From Microbacterium imperiale (lineage in GTDB: Bacteria > Actinomycetota > Actinomycetes > Actinomycetales > Microbacteriaceae): a stretch of 64,000 nt of DNA. Below, piece by piece: positions 1 to 7,800 of the stretch; position 1 is the first letter of the stretch; the number at the start of each line of letters is the position of its first letter. Location of the stretch: positions 3,076,933 through 3,140,932 of the forward strand of contig NZ_JAGIOK010000001.1 in the NCBI RefSeq assembly GCF_017876655.1, read 5' to 3'. The position numbers were made by a program, and so were the translations under genes. The notes beneath the pieces were generated by a model. It did no database searches, was not told where the DNA came from, and worked only from the letters and a program-made list of their open reading frames with translations.

Positions 1-71
1 CCGGCCTCGGCGGGGATCTGAGCGGTGAGGTTCTTCACCGCGGTGGCGGCGTTCTCGGTGAGCGTGAGCAT
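1..71 (-). CDS. HesB-like Fe-S cluster biosynthesis protein, 5' end only
   Basis: Reading leftwards from an ATG whose complement is at 69-71, the frame stays open to the window edge and encodes MLTLTENAATAVKNLTAQIP and a few more residues. This opening is typical of the short actinobacterial 'iron-sulfur cluster biosynthesis family' (HesB/IscA-like) proteins. A purine-rich RBS (GGAGAG) precedes the ATG. Only about 23 residues are inside the window, so the conserved cysteines cannot be checked. Confidence 0.6.
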   Translation of the reverse strand, partial: MLTLTENAATAVKNLTAQIPAEA

Positions 72-198
72 GAAGCTCTCCTTCCGTGGATTGCTGCGGA
101 ACCGGCCACGATTCCGAGAATCCCGGCGCGACGCAAACGCAGGCGATGACTCCCAGGGGATTCGGAAGGTCGAGGACGCTTAGACTCGGAGGTGCCTA

Positions 199-270
199 GC
201 CTCTGTAGCTCAGTGGAAGAGCCACTCCGTCCTAAGGAGCGGGTCGGGGGTTCGAATCCCTCCAGGGGCA
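199..270 (+). tRNA. tRNA-Arg (anticodon CCT)
   Basis: A full cloverleaf can be drawn by hand. The acceptor stem GCCTCTG pairs with CAGGGGC (one G-T pair). The D-stem is GCTC/GAGC and the seven-base anticodon loop is GTCCTAA with CCT at positions 34-36. The T-arm GGGGG-TTCGAAT-CCCTC follows, and the discriminator is A. The anticodon stem has one A-C mismatch at its top. No CCA is encoded. The gene stands alone, followed after about 110 bases by a lower-GC patch with a restriction-type nuclease, so it is a possible integration target. Confidence 0.93.
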
Positions 271-378
271 CATTCTTAGCGCGAAGCTGTCCGCGGAGCG
301 AGCGGCCGACTTAGGGATCCGCTCATCTGCGCCGGAGGGGTCGCGAAGAGGCGCCGGCGAGGTCGTAGGTTTGATCAG

Positions 379-1407
379 GTGAACGTATGGGGGATCCACA
401 ACGACTCGCTCACCACTGAACTCGTGGAAGACGGGTTCATCAGCATCGGCTGGGATGACCAGCCCGATCTGCGGGGGATTCGAGACGGACGCCAGGGGTT
501 GAAACGCGCGCTCGCGGAGCAGCATCCTGATGCGAAGCCGGGGTCGATCGCGGCTCGTGCGGGCGTTCTGCTTCGATTCCGCGACGAGATGAACGTCGGT
601 GACCTTGTCGTGGCGCCATACAAGCCCGACTCGACCATCAATCTCGGGCTGATTTCGAGTGACTACTACTTCGCGCCGGACGCGCCGACCCACCGACACC
701 GGCGACGCGTCGATTGGATTAAGACCGGGCTACCTCGAACAGTCTTCACCCAACCCGCTCTCTTCGAGATCGGGTCGGTGCTAACGGTCTTTCGAGTGCG
801 TCGGCACGTAGACGAGTTCATGACCGCGCTTCGAAGCGAAGATGACAGTATCGACGGGCTCACACGCGCCGTCGACGCGGCTGCTGACCGATCGTCCGAG
901 GACGATGCCGCGGGCGATGAGCCCCGCGCTTCACGCATCGACCGGCATACCAGGGACTTCGTGCTGGAGACCCTGCACCGCCGCCTCTCGCATCAAGACT
1001 TCGAAGAATTTACCGCCGAGTTGCTGCGCGCACTCGGCTACCAGGCGCGAGTGACTCAGTACTCGCAGGATGGTGGCGTTGACGTTATCGCGCACCGCGA
1101 CCCGCTGGGCGTCGAGCCCCCGCAGATCAAAGTGCAGTGCAAGCACCACACGGGGACGATCTCGGCACCTGAGGTGCAGCAGCTTGCCGGGGCCCAGGGG
1201 CCGGGTGAGCTGTCCATCTTCGTCACGCTCGGTACGTACACGAAAGACGCACGGTCTATCGAGCGTCAGCGCACGGGGTTGCGGTTGCTCTCTGGCGAGG
1301 ATGTTGTCGGTCTTGTGCTGGAGAACTACGACAAGCTTCCTGAGAAGCGCCGAGCGCTCATACCCCTCACGCGCGTTCTGGTGGTTTCGGACAGTGCCGA
1401 TCTTTGA
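379..1407 (+). CDS. Modification-dependent restriction endonuclease: EVE-like N-domain + Mrr nuclease
   Basis: 342 residues, GTG start. Residues 1-150 (W4, G24-W25 and a GDLVVAPYK block at 74-82) resemble the EVE/PUA-like reader domain found at the front of many Mrr-type 'restriction system' proteins. After an acidic linker (about 150-190), residues 195-320 form an Mrr-type PD-(D/E)xK nuclease with the helix FEEFTAELLRALGY, the GGVDVIA strand (catalytic D235) and QCKHH (Q253, K255). The family cuts DNA carrying modified bases (type IV restriction); the exact base cannot be told from sequence. The codon pattern is visibly less GC-rich than in the genes after 2.6 kb. No methyltransferase is nearby, which fits a type IV enzyme. 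Confidence 0.85.
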   Translation: MNVWGIHNDSLTTELVEDGFISIGWDDQPDLRGIRDGRQGLKRALAEQHPDAKPGSIAARAGVLLRFRDEMNVGDLVVAPYKPDSTINLGLISSDYYFAPDAPTHRHRRRVDWIKTGLPRTVFTQPALFEIGSVLTVFRVRRHVDEFMTALRSEDDSIDGLTRAVDAAADRSSEDDAAGDEPRASRIDRHTRDFVLETLHRRLSHQDFEEFTAELLRALGYQARVTQYSQDGGVDVIAHRDPLGVEPPQIKVQCKHHTGTISAPEVQQLAGAQGPGELSIFVTLGTYTKDARSIERQRTGLRLLSGEDVVGLVLENYDKLPEKRRALIPLTRVLVVSDSADL

Positions 1408-1450
1408 CGAGAGGATTCTGATACGGGCACTGACCTGACAGGATCCGAGG

Positions 1451-1933
1451 GTGTGGGAAACCTTCTGGCCAGACGTTCTCGTGGCTGTCATCGGCGCGGC
1501 GCTCGGCGCCGTCCTAACTGTCTTGATCGCTGCCATCACCTACGTGATCTCAGTGCGACGCCAAGAGCTTCGGTCGTTGAACGATCTGATTGACGATCTC
1601 CATCACCGACGCGCGTTCGACACGGGCCCCGGATTGATTCCCGGCGCCCGAGCGAGCGAAGACTATGCGCGCGCGAATCGGAGCGTCATCTCTGCCCGCA
1701 ACGAGATCCGACAGGCGCGGCGTGGCGTGCGGTTCAATGCGAAACTTCGGGAACCGCTGAAGCGCATGACGCAAGCGTGCAACGAATACCTGGATGCGGC
1801 CGAGTGGGAGCCGGATGCTTACGCACTCCACGTCGTCGAGCTGCGCGCCGCGTTGATGGACGATATACGGAGGATCGCGGCTGCTCGTCGGGGCGTGCGC
1901 GCGCTCGAGCCGGGGGGCGGAGCGTCGCGCTGA
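1451..1933 (+). CDS. Small membrane-anchored protein of unknown function
   Basis: 160 residues, GTG start, 43 bases after the Mrr-like gene and in the same base-composition patch. Residues 8-32 form one clear hydrophobic segment (VLVAVIGAALGAVLTVLIAAITYVI), followed by an Arg/Glu-rich, probably helical cytoplasmic domain of about 125 residues with HHRR and several RR pairs. I do not recognise a family. The position next to a defence nuclease makes a co-transferred accessory role possible, but nothing in the residues shows it. Confidence 0.6.
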   Translation: MWETFWPDVLVAVIGAALGAVLTVLIAAITYVISVRRQELRSLNDLIDDLHHRRAFDTGPGLIPGARASEDYARANRSVISARNEIRQARRGVRFNAKLREPLKRMTQACNEYLDAAEWEPDAYALHVVELRAALMDDIRRIAAARRGVRALEPGGGASR

Positions 1934-2056
1934 CAAATGCGATGAGGATGGTCGCTCTCAGTAAGGGATCCGCAGGGCAGCATCCGACGAGTCCGCTTGA
2001 GAAGCTGATCAGTCGGTGCTCTCCTCTTGACTCCCGATGCCGATAGCCTCACAGCA

Positions 2057-2608
2057 GTGAATAGGCGCGAAGGTTTCTTGCTCGGCGTTTCCGGTTTGGC
2101 GGTCGCCGGTCTCGTCGCGCTGGCAATGCCGGCAGTCGCATCGCTCGCTAATTCGGTTGCGCTTGGTCCCGAGATGGCAGACGGCCGTGCCCCAGAGGCC
2201 GTCGCGACGGAGAGCCCATCACGGGACCGTGGCGCCGAAACGACGTCGCCCGTCGACGCCGAGGGTGGCATGGTCGGGTATCAAGACGTCGGCGGTGGTG
2301 TCAGCATCGCCGCGAAAGGACCGGGCGACTGCCCGACGTGGGCGATCGTCACTCCGTACGATGCATGGAATCCCGCGGCTCGGCTGTCTGGAGCGATGAC
2401 GGACCTCGGCCCGACGGCCTACGCGTCCGGAGAGGTCGGGCTTGACGATGAGGGTGAGATCGCGACCTACACCGTGGCGTCCGGCGACACCGGGTACGGC
2501 ATTGAGGACCGCTTCTGCCTCGACTACATCGCGATGTTGTCGTACAACGACAAGTCATTCTCTGAGCCGGAGCTCCAGCCGGGCGAGATCCTGATCCTCC
2601 GCCCCTAG
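2057..2608 (+). CDS. Membrane-anchored/exported protein with C-terminal LysM-like domain
   Basis: About 183 residues from the GTG at 2057, chosen because it puts NRRE directly before the hydrophobic segment FLLGVSGLAVAGLVALAMPA. An upstream TTG at 2027 is also in frame. The segment looks like a signal anchor. A low-complexity Glu/Ser/Pro linker follows. The last 50 residues (IATYTVASGDTGYGIEDRFC to PGEILILRP) fit a LysM fold: YTV..GDT at the start, an aromatic/Leu helix in the middle and PGE.L.L at the end. LysM domains bind peptidoglycan, so the domain probably sits outside the membrane. This is the last gene of the lower-GC patch after tRNA-Arg. Confidence 0.6.
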   Translation: MNRREGFLLGVSGLAVAGLVALAMPAVASLANSVALGPEMADGRAPEAVATESPSRDRGAETTSPVDAEGGMVGYQDVGGGVSIAAKGPGDCPTWAIVTPYDAWNPAARLSGAMTDLGPTAYASGEVGLDDEGEIATYTVASGDTGYGIEDRFCLDYIAMLSYNDKSFSEPELQPGEILILRP

Positions 2609-2628
2609 CGCTCGGCTAACATCTCCGC

Positions 2629-2856
2629 ATGGCCAAAGCACCCCGGATCACCGACGTCTCGATCGGGAGCGACGGCATCCGCCTCGGCCAGTTCATGAAG
2701 TTCGCGGGCCTGCTCGACTCGGGCGGCGACGTCAAGGAGGCCATCATCGACGGCTACGTGACGGTCAACGGCGAGGTCGAGCGGCGGCGGGGTCGTCAGC
2801 TGCAGGTCGATGACGTCGTCAGCCACGAGGGCCGCACCGTCCGCGTCCGCCCTTAG
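2629..2856 (+). CDS. S4-domain RNA-binding protein (YbcJ-like)
   Basis: 75 residues, ATG start. Almost the whole protein is one S4 domain: IRLGQFMKFAGLLDSGGDVKEAIIDGYVTVNGE, then a basic ERRRGRQLQ stretch and the closing DDVVSHEG strand. S4 domains bind structured RNA; the stand-alone YbcJ type is found near ribosome or tRNA functions. It lies 40 bases before an ABC-F ribosome-associated ATPase gene and could be co-transcribed with it. Confidence 0.8.
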   Translation: MAKAPRITDVSIGSDGIRLGQFMKFAGLLDSGGDVKEAIIDGYVTVNGEVERRRGRQLQVDDVVSHEGRTVRVRP

Positions 2857-2896
2857 ACATCCGACGCCACGGCCGCCAGATGGAAGAATCGTCCGG

Positions 2897-4540
2897 GTGA
2901 CCGCAACTCTCGTCGCTCAGGGCCTCGCCGGCGGATACGGCCACCGCACTCTCTTCGACGGCCTCGATCTCACCGTCAGCCCGGGTGACGTCGTCGGTGT
3001 CGTCGGCGCCAACGGCGCCGGCAAGTCCACGCTGCTCCGCATCCTCGCCGGGCGTGACGCGCCACAGGCGGGCACCGTCAGCCTCGCTCCCGCCGACGCC
3101 TTCGTCGGCTGGCTGCCGCAGGAGCACGAGCGCGTCGAAGGCGAGACCGTGGCCGCGTACATCGCCCGCCGCACGGGATGCGCGGAGGCGACGGTCGAGA
3201 TGGATGCCGCGGCATCCGACCTCGGTGATCCCTCCATCCCCGGCGCTGACGACCGGTACGCCACCGCGCTCGATCGCTGGCTCGCGAGCGGTGCTGCCGA
3301 CCTCGACGAGCGCCTGCCGATCGTGCTCGCCGACCTCGGGCTGGAGCTCGACGCCGACGGCATCCATATGACCTCCCTCTCGGGTGGGCAGGCGGCGCGC
3401 GTCGGTCTCGCGGCGCTGCTGCTCTCGCGCTTCGACATCGTGCTGCTCGACGAGCCCACGAACGACCTCGACCTCGACGGGCTCGAGCGCCTCGAAGCGT
3501 TCGTGCGCGGGCTGCGCGGGGGAGTCGTGCTGGTCAGCCACGACCGCGAGTTCCTCGCGCGCAGCGTGACGCGCGTGCTCGAGCTCGACCTCGCGCAGAA
3601 CTCGCACCGCATCTACGGCGGCGGCTACGACGCCTACCTCGAAGAGCGGGCGACTGTGCGGCGTCATGCGCGCGAGAAGTACGACGAGTTCGCGGGCAAG
3701 AAGGCCGACCTCGTCGCTCGGGCCCGCGTGCAGCGCGAGTGGTCGAGCCAGGGCGTCCGCAACGCGATGAAGAAGAATCCCGACAACGACAAGATCCGCC
3801 GCAAGGCCGCGACGGAGTCGAGCGAGAAGCAGGCGCAGAAGGTGCGTCAGATGGAAAGCCGCATCGCCCGGCTCGAAGAGGTCGAGGAGCCCCGTAAGGA
3901 GTGGCAGCTCGAGTTCACGATCGGCGCCGCGCCGCGGTCGAGCTCCGTCGTGTCGACGCTTAACGGCGCCGTGGTCCGGCAGGGCTCGTTCACGCTCGGA
4001 CCCGTGTCGCTGCAGATCAACGCCGGCGACCGCATCGGCATCACCGGGCCCAACGGGGCGGGCAAGTCCACGCTGCTGCGAACGATCCTCGGACGGCAGC
4101 AGCCCGACGAGGGAAGCGCCAGCATCGGCTCGAGCGTGAGCATCGGCGAGATCGATCAAGCGCGTTCTCTGCTGGTCGGATCGACGCCGCTCGCCGACGC
4201 CTTCGAAGCGCTCGCGCCCGAGATGGCGTCGGGTGAGGTGCGGACGCTGCTCGCGAAGTTCGGGCTCAAGGCCGACCACGTTCTGCGTCCGGTGGGCGAG
4301 CTGTCGCCGGGGGAGCGCACCCGCGCCGGCCTCGCCCTGCTGCAGGCGCGGGGCGTGAACGTCCTCGTCCTCGACGAGCCGACGAACCACCTCGACCTGC
4401 CCGCCATCGAACAGCTCGAGCAGGCCCTCGAGTCGTACGACGGCACGCTGCTGCTCGTCACCCACGACCGGCGGATGCTGGATGCCGTCAGCACCAACCG
4501 CCGCTGGCACGTTGAGGATGGTCGGGTCACCGAGAGCTGA
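2897..4540 (+). CDS. ABC-F family ATPase (ribosome-associated, EttA/Uup-like)
   Basis: 547 residues from the GTG at 2897, which starts cleanly at the first ABC strand (TATLVAQGLAGGYG); an upstream in-frame start at 2810 lies inside the S4 gene. There are two ABC domains and no membrane segment. The first has Walker A GANGAGKST, signature LSGGQ and Walker B LLDEPTND. The second has GPNGAGKST, LSPGE and LVLDEPTNH. Between them is a Lys/Arg-rich linker of about 90 residues (AREKYDEFAGKKADL through the KVRQMESR coiled coil), the P-site tRNA interaction motif region of ABC-F proteins. Members act on translating ribosomes, some giving antibiotic resistance; the subfamily cannot be fixed by eye. Confidence 0.88.
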   Translation: MTATLVAQGLAGGYGHRTLFDGLDLTVSPGDVVGVVGANGAGKSTLLRILAGRDAPQAGTVSLAPADAFVGWLPQEHERVEGETVAAYIARRTGCAEATVEMDAAASDLGDPSIPGADDRYATALDRWLASGAADLDERLPIVLADLGLELDADGIHMTSLSGGQAARVGLAALLLSRFDIVLLDEPTNDLDLDGLERLEAFVRGLRGGVVLVSHDREFLARSVTRVLELDLAQNSHRIYGGGYDAYLEERATVRRHAREKYDEFAGKKADLVARARVQREWSSQGVRNAMKKNPDNDKIRRKAATESSEKQAQKVRQMESRIARLEEVEEPRKEWQLEFTIGAAPRSSSVVSTLNGAVVRQGSFTLGPVSLQINAGDRIGITGPNGAGKSTLLRTILGRQQPDEGSASIGSSVSIGEIDQARSLLVGSTPLADAFEALAPEMASGEVRTLLAKFGLKADHVLRPVGELSPGERTRAGLALLQARGVNVLVLDEPTNHLDLPAIEQLEQALESYDGTLLLVTHDRRMLDAVSTNRRWHVEDGRVTES

Positions 4541-4585
4541 GCCGCGAGGCTGGCGGGGTTGCCGGTACGCCCCTAGGCTCGCGGG

Positions 4586-5041
4586 ATGACGAGTGACGCG
4601 ACATCCCGACCGAGCCGTCTCGCCGAACCGCCGCTGACGCAGCCCTTCGAGGGGGCTTCGTTCCCGGCAGCGATTCGGCGCTTTCTCCAGAACTATGCGA
4701 CGTTCCGGGGCCGCGGGAGCCGCTCGGAGTTCTGGTGGCCGACGCTCGTGATCCTGCTGTTCCCGTATGCGGTCATGGCGATCAACGGGCTCGTCACCGG
4801 TGAGTGGCGTCTGATCGATACGCGCGTCGTGCAGGACGTCCCCGAAGCCGTTGTGGTCCTGTTCTCCCTCGTCACGCTGCTGCCGCTGCTGGCGGTGACC
4901 TGGCGTCGCCTGCACGACACGAACCGCACGGGTGCGTGGTTCTTCCTCGTCTTCCTGCCGATCATCGGATGGATCGCCCTCGCAATCCTCCTCGCGATGA
5001 AGGGCGTCCCCGGCGCGAATCGCTTCGACGTCGCGAGGTGA
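4586..5041 (+). CDS. DUF805 family membrane protein
   Basis: 151 residues, ATG start. It carries the DUF805 hallmarks: FQNYATFRGRGSRSEFWWP before the first membrane segment, then WRRLHDTNRTGAWFF before the last hydrophobic pair. About four membrane segments can be drawn. The function of the family is unknown; it is often found as a small inner-membrane protein. The gene sits between the ABC-F gene and another small membrane protein with no strong operon signal. Confidence 0.8.
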   Translation: MTSDATSRPSRLAEPPLTQPFEGASFPAAIRRFLQNYATFRGRGSRSEFWWPTLVILLFPYAVMAINGLVTGEWRLIDTRVVQDVPEAVVVLFSLVTLLPLLAVTWRRLHDTNRTGAWFFLVFLPIIGWIALAILLAMKGVPGANRFDVAR

Positions 5042-5130
5042 CGCTCCGCGTCGGGTGGGGTCGGGGAGTTTCGTCTACTCTGGCGTCGAGGTCTCGAGAT
5101 CTCGTCGAGGACCGGACCGAGGTACGCATC

Positions 5131-5652
5131 ATGCAGCGCAATGAAGCGTCCGCAGATGATGCGCTGCGAGAGGTTCGGCGTGCGCTGCGCGCGGTCGGGC
5201 GCGTGCCGAGAGTGATCAGCTCGATCGTTGCGCTCGTCATGCTCGCGGCATCATCGGTGCCGGTCATGGCGGATCGTGACATGACGGGGCTCATCGTGGT
5301 GGGCGTCCCCAGCGTGATCAGCGTCATGCTCGCATTCCGAGTGCGAGCAGCTCTCGGCGAGGACGATGTCCTGCTCATCACTGGATACGTTCGATCCAGC
5401 CGCATCGCTCTCCGCGAAGTCCACGCCTTTGTAGACGTCCCCTACGCCGGATGGTGGAACGGTTTCGCGGGATCGGACGGTTGGACGAACTTCGGTCTTC
5501 GCATGCTCGAGATCGAGCTGCGCGGTGGGCGCGCCGCTTCCCTTCCGGAGTCCATCTGCAGTGGCAGGCGAACCACGAGCATCGCCGACCTCCTGAACTC
5601 ATGGGCAGATGAGCGCAGCCCTCTCAACCGTCGCGCAGCAGTCGAGGATTGA
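5131..5652 (+). CDS. Membrane protein of unknown function (PH-like C-terminal part)
   Basis: 173 residues from the ATG at 5131, preceded by GAGG eight bases upstream; the frame is open further upstream without a better RBS. Two hydrophobic stretches (about 27-50 and 55-75) follow a short charged N-terminus. The rest (LITGYVRSSRIALREVHAFVDVPYAGWWNGF) reads as beta-rich, like bacterial PH-type membrane proteins. No catalytic motif is visible and I do not recognise a named family. Confidence 0.6.
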   Translation: MQRNEASADDALREVRRALRAVGRVPRVISSIVALVMLAASSVPVMADRDMTGLIVVGVPSVISVMLAFRVRAALGEDDVLLITGYVRSSRIALREVHAFVDVPYAGWWNGFAGSDGWTNFGLRMLEIELRGGRAASLPESICSGRRTTSIADLLNSWADERSPLNRRAAVED

Positions 5653-5694
5653 TCGTCTGCGATCGGCGTCGCGCGGTGAGGGCCCGCTGACGCG

Positions 5695-6063
5695 TTATCC
5701 GCGTCGGCTGATCAGCACCGCGGCGATGGCGACCGCCGAGATGACGGCGGCGAGGCGCACGGCCTTGCCGGTGCCCCGCGAGACGGTCAGTACGCGGTCG
5801 GCGATCTTCGTGTTGGCGTCGATGCGGGCGGTGGCGAAGCCGGCGGCGGCATCCACGATCTTGTCTGCGACGTCGGGGACCGCGTTGGGGATGGCGTTCT
5901 TCGCGACATCCTGCGCCTTGTGAATGACGCCCTTGCCGGCATCCGCCACACCATGGACGGCACGGGATGCTGCGCGGGTGAGGCCCTTCTCGGACTTCGG
6001 GGTCTCGGTGGCGGACGCGCTCTGCTCGTCGTTCGTCGCACCGGGGGTGTTTTCGTCAGCCAT
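5695..6063 (-). CDS. Small protein with C-terminal membrane anchor, unknown
   Basis: 122 residues, ATG start. The first 45 residues are polar and probably disordered (MADENTPGATNDEQSASA). The middle is an amphipathic Ala/Asp/Lys stretch with repeated (I/V)-x-D-A-A-x-G spacing. The end is one hydrophobic helix (AVRLAAVISAVAIAAVLI) followed by SRRG. This is a tail-anchored layout. The gene converges with the preceding membrane-protein gene (stop at 5652). No family was recognised. Confidence 0.6.
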   Translation of the reverse strand: MADENTPGATNDEQSASATETPKSEKGLTRAASRAVHGVADAGKGVIHKAQDVAKNAIPNAVPDVADKIVDAAAGFATARIDANTKIADRVLTVSRGTGKAVRLAAVISAVAIAAVLISRRG

Positions 6064-6219
6064 GGCGGCTCCGTTCGGTCGTAAGGCGGAACGTCGCCAC
6101 TCTCGCACCGGCGGTGCCCTCGAAAGAGCCCCTAGCCGAGCCGACGGATTTCGCGTATGTCCGGGTGAGCGAAGGCGACCACCCGAGCAGCGCCCGGCCT
6201 CACGGTAGCGTCGGGTGCG

Positions 6220-6810
6220 ATGAACAACCCGTTCGGCGAAGTGCCGGCTCTCCCTGTCGTCGGTCCCTTCGGCATCGCGGTCTTCGCCGTGCTGCTGATC
6301 GTGCTGCTGATCCGCCGCATCTTCTCGCTGCCGCGGGCGGCGGTGGCCGCGGCGGTCGCCGTCTACGCCGCGGGCATCGTGGGCAACACGATCTTCCCGA
6401 TCTTCCTCGACAAGCCGGACTCCGGAGCGCCGTGGACGCCGGGCCTGGCACTGCTGCCCTTCGTCGACTACGAGATCGACGACGCGCTGATGAACGCGCT
6501 GGTCTTCGTGCCGCTCGGCATCCTCATCCCGCTCCTGCTCGCCCGGCCGAGCTGGTGGAAGGTGATCGTGGCGGCTGCCATCACGAGTCTGACGGTCGAG
6601 TCGCTGCAGCTCGGTGCGCAGGCGTTCTTCGCGGGCGGGCACATCGCCGACATCAACGACCTGCTCTCGAACGTCGCCGGCGGCGCTTTGGGCTACGGTC
6701 TGCTTCTGCTGCTCGCGCGGGTCCCCGTTCTCGCGCGGCTGATCGACCGGTTCCGCTGGAGCCGCCGCCCGCAGCAGAGTCCCCTGGAACCGGACGTCGT
6801 CCGCGGCTGA
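6220..6810 (+). CDS. VanZ family membrane protein
   Basis: 196 residues, ATG start. The VanZ pattern is visible: NTIFPIF, LLPFVDYEID, ALMNALVFVPLGILIPLL, then SLTVESLQL and HIADINDLLSNVAGGALGY. The ESxQ and DxxDLxxNxxG blocks are the conserved core. Four to five membrane segments are present. VanZ proteins are linked to teicoplanin resistance in one context, but most chromosomal members have unknown roles. Its stop lies only three bases from the stop of the convergent LysR-type gene. Confidence 0.85.
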   Translation: MNNPFGEVPALPVVGPFGIAVFAVLLIVLLIRRIFSLPRAAVAAAVAVYAAGIVGNTIFPIFLDKPDSGAPWTPGLALLPFVDYEIDDALMNALVFVPLGILIPLLLARPSWWKVIVAAAITSLTVESLQLGAQAFFAGGHIADINDLLSNVAGGALGYGLLLLLARVPVLARLIDRFRWSRRPQQSPLEPDVVRG

Positions 6811-6813
6811 GGG

Positions 6814-7161
6814 TCAGCGGCCCTGACGCTTCTTGTAAGGCTTCGGCTGTCCCTTGACGATGGGCGCGCGGCCGGCACCCTTCGATGCCTTGGCCTTTCC
6901 GCTGCCGGTGGGCTTCTGCTTCGGGTCGCGCTGCGGCACGTCGGCGATCTCGGCGCGCGCATCGGCGAGCAGCAGGGTGCCGGCCGGGGTGAGTCGCGGT
7001 TTGCTGCCGTCCTTCGCGAACAGCGGGTGCCCCACCTCGTCCTCGAGCCGCTCGATCGACGAGTACAGCGCGGGAAGCGAGATGCCGAGACGTTCCGCGG
7101 CGCGCGGGAAGTGCAGTGTCTCGGCGGCGGCGACGAAGTGCACGAGGTCGCGGGTCTTCAT
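6814..7161 (-). CDS. Stand-alone LysR-type HTH protein with basic tail
   Basis: 115 residues, ATG start. Residues 1-60 are a normal LysR-type winged HTH (LVHFVAAAETLHFPRAAERLGISLPALYSSIERLEDEVGHPLFAK). There is no effector-binding domain: after residue 75 the chain becomes a Lys/Gly-rich tail ending KPYKKRQGR. Normal LysR regulators are about 300 residues. The ATG overlaps the TGA of the upstream marR-like gene (ATGA), so the two are probably translationally coupled. The tail could add non-specific DNA affinity; that is inference. Confidence 0.75.
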   Translation of the reverse strand: MKTRDLVHFVAAAETLHFPRAAERLGISLPALYSSIERLEDEVGHPLFAKDGSKPRLTPAGTLLLADARAEIADVPQRDPKQKPTGSGKAKASKGAGRAPIVKGQPKPYKKRQGR

Positions 7162-7685
7162 GAGTCACCGTCCTGCAGTGTGGGTCGGTCGGCGCCGAAG
7201 CGGCGATCGAGCACGGCGCCGTACTCGCTGCCGGCCAGGTAGTGGCGCAGGGCACGGGCCAGGCCGGCAAGGTCGTCCGGGTCGAGCTGTGTGTGCGCGC
7301 CGTCGTCGACGGCGCGGTCGATCTCGCGCAGCTGCGGGACGAGAGCCTTGCCCGCCGCCGTCAGCTGCAGCGCGACAGCGCGGCGGTCGGTCGGGTGCGT
7401 CGCCCGTTCGACGAAACCGCGACGCACGAGCGTGTCGACGATGCGACTCGGGCTGCCCGTCTCACAGACGATGAGGCCGCCGAGCTCCTTGAGCGTGATG
7501 GGTCCGTACGAGTCGAGCACGAGAACGATCTCGAACTGCGACGACGTCAGCCCGAGCGGCGCGAGCTGCCGGCTGAGAGCGCGGTTGCCCTCGCGCTGCG
7601 CGGCCAGCACGAGATAGCGCAGCTCGAAGGGTGCCAGGCCCGATGCGCGCGGGTCGGTCGTCGTCGAGGTGGCGGTATCGGTCAT
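7158..7685 (-). CDS. MarR family transcriptional regulator
   Basis: 175 residues from the ATG at 7685 (MTDTATSTTTDPR). It has the MarR winged helix: LTSSQFEIVLVLDSYGPITLKELGGLIVCETGSPSRIVDTLVRRGFVERATHPTDRRAVALQLTAAG, with the DxR wing intact. It lies downstream of the MMPL exporter gene on the same strand, separated by a strong hairpin, and overlaps the following LysR-type HTH gene by four bases. A role in controlling the exporter is likely from position only. Confidence 0.87.
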   Translation of the reverse strand: MTDTATSTTTDPRASGLAPFELRYLVLAAQREGNRALSRQLAPLGLTSSQFEIVLVLDSYGPITLKELGGLIVCETGSPSRIVDTLVRRGFVERATHPTDRRAVALQLTAAGKALVPQLREIDRAVDDGAHTQLDPDDLAGLARALRHYLAGSEYGAVLDRRFGADRPTLQDGDS

Positions 7686-7747
7686 GCGGGTTCCAGCCGT
7701 TCGGGAGCGGTGGGGCGGAGGGTGTGCGCCCATTGTGTCAGCAACTA

Positions 7748-7792
7748 CCGAGCGGACCGCCGCGTACCGAGGGGTACGGCCGGTCCGCTCGG
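7748..7792 (-). terminator. Strong hairpin after the MMPL gene
   Basis: CCGAGCGGACCG at 7748-7759 pairs with CGGTCCGCTCGG at 7781-7792, extended inwards by GTACC/GGTAC around a GAG(G) loop with one unpaired base. It begins nine bases after the MMPL stop codon in the direction of transcription. There is no T tract, as is common in high-GC actinobacteria. It could also affect marR read-through. Confidence 0.7.
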
Positions 7793-7800
7793 CTCCGGGG

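Noticed and set aside
2560..2640. attR-like copy of the tRNA-Arg 3' end at the right edge of the lower-GC patch
   Set aside because: No stretch matching the T-arm or acceptor end of the tRNA was found there.
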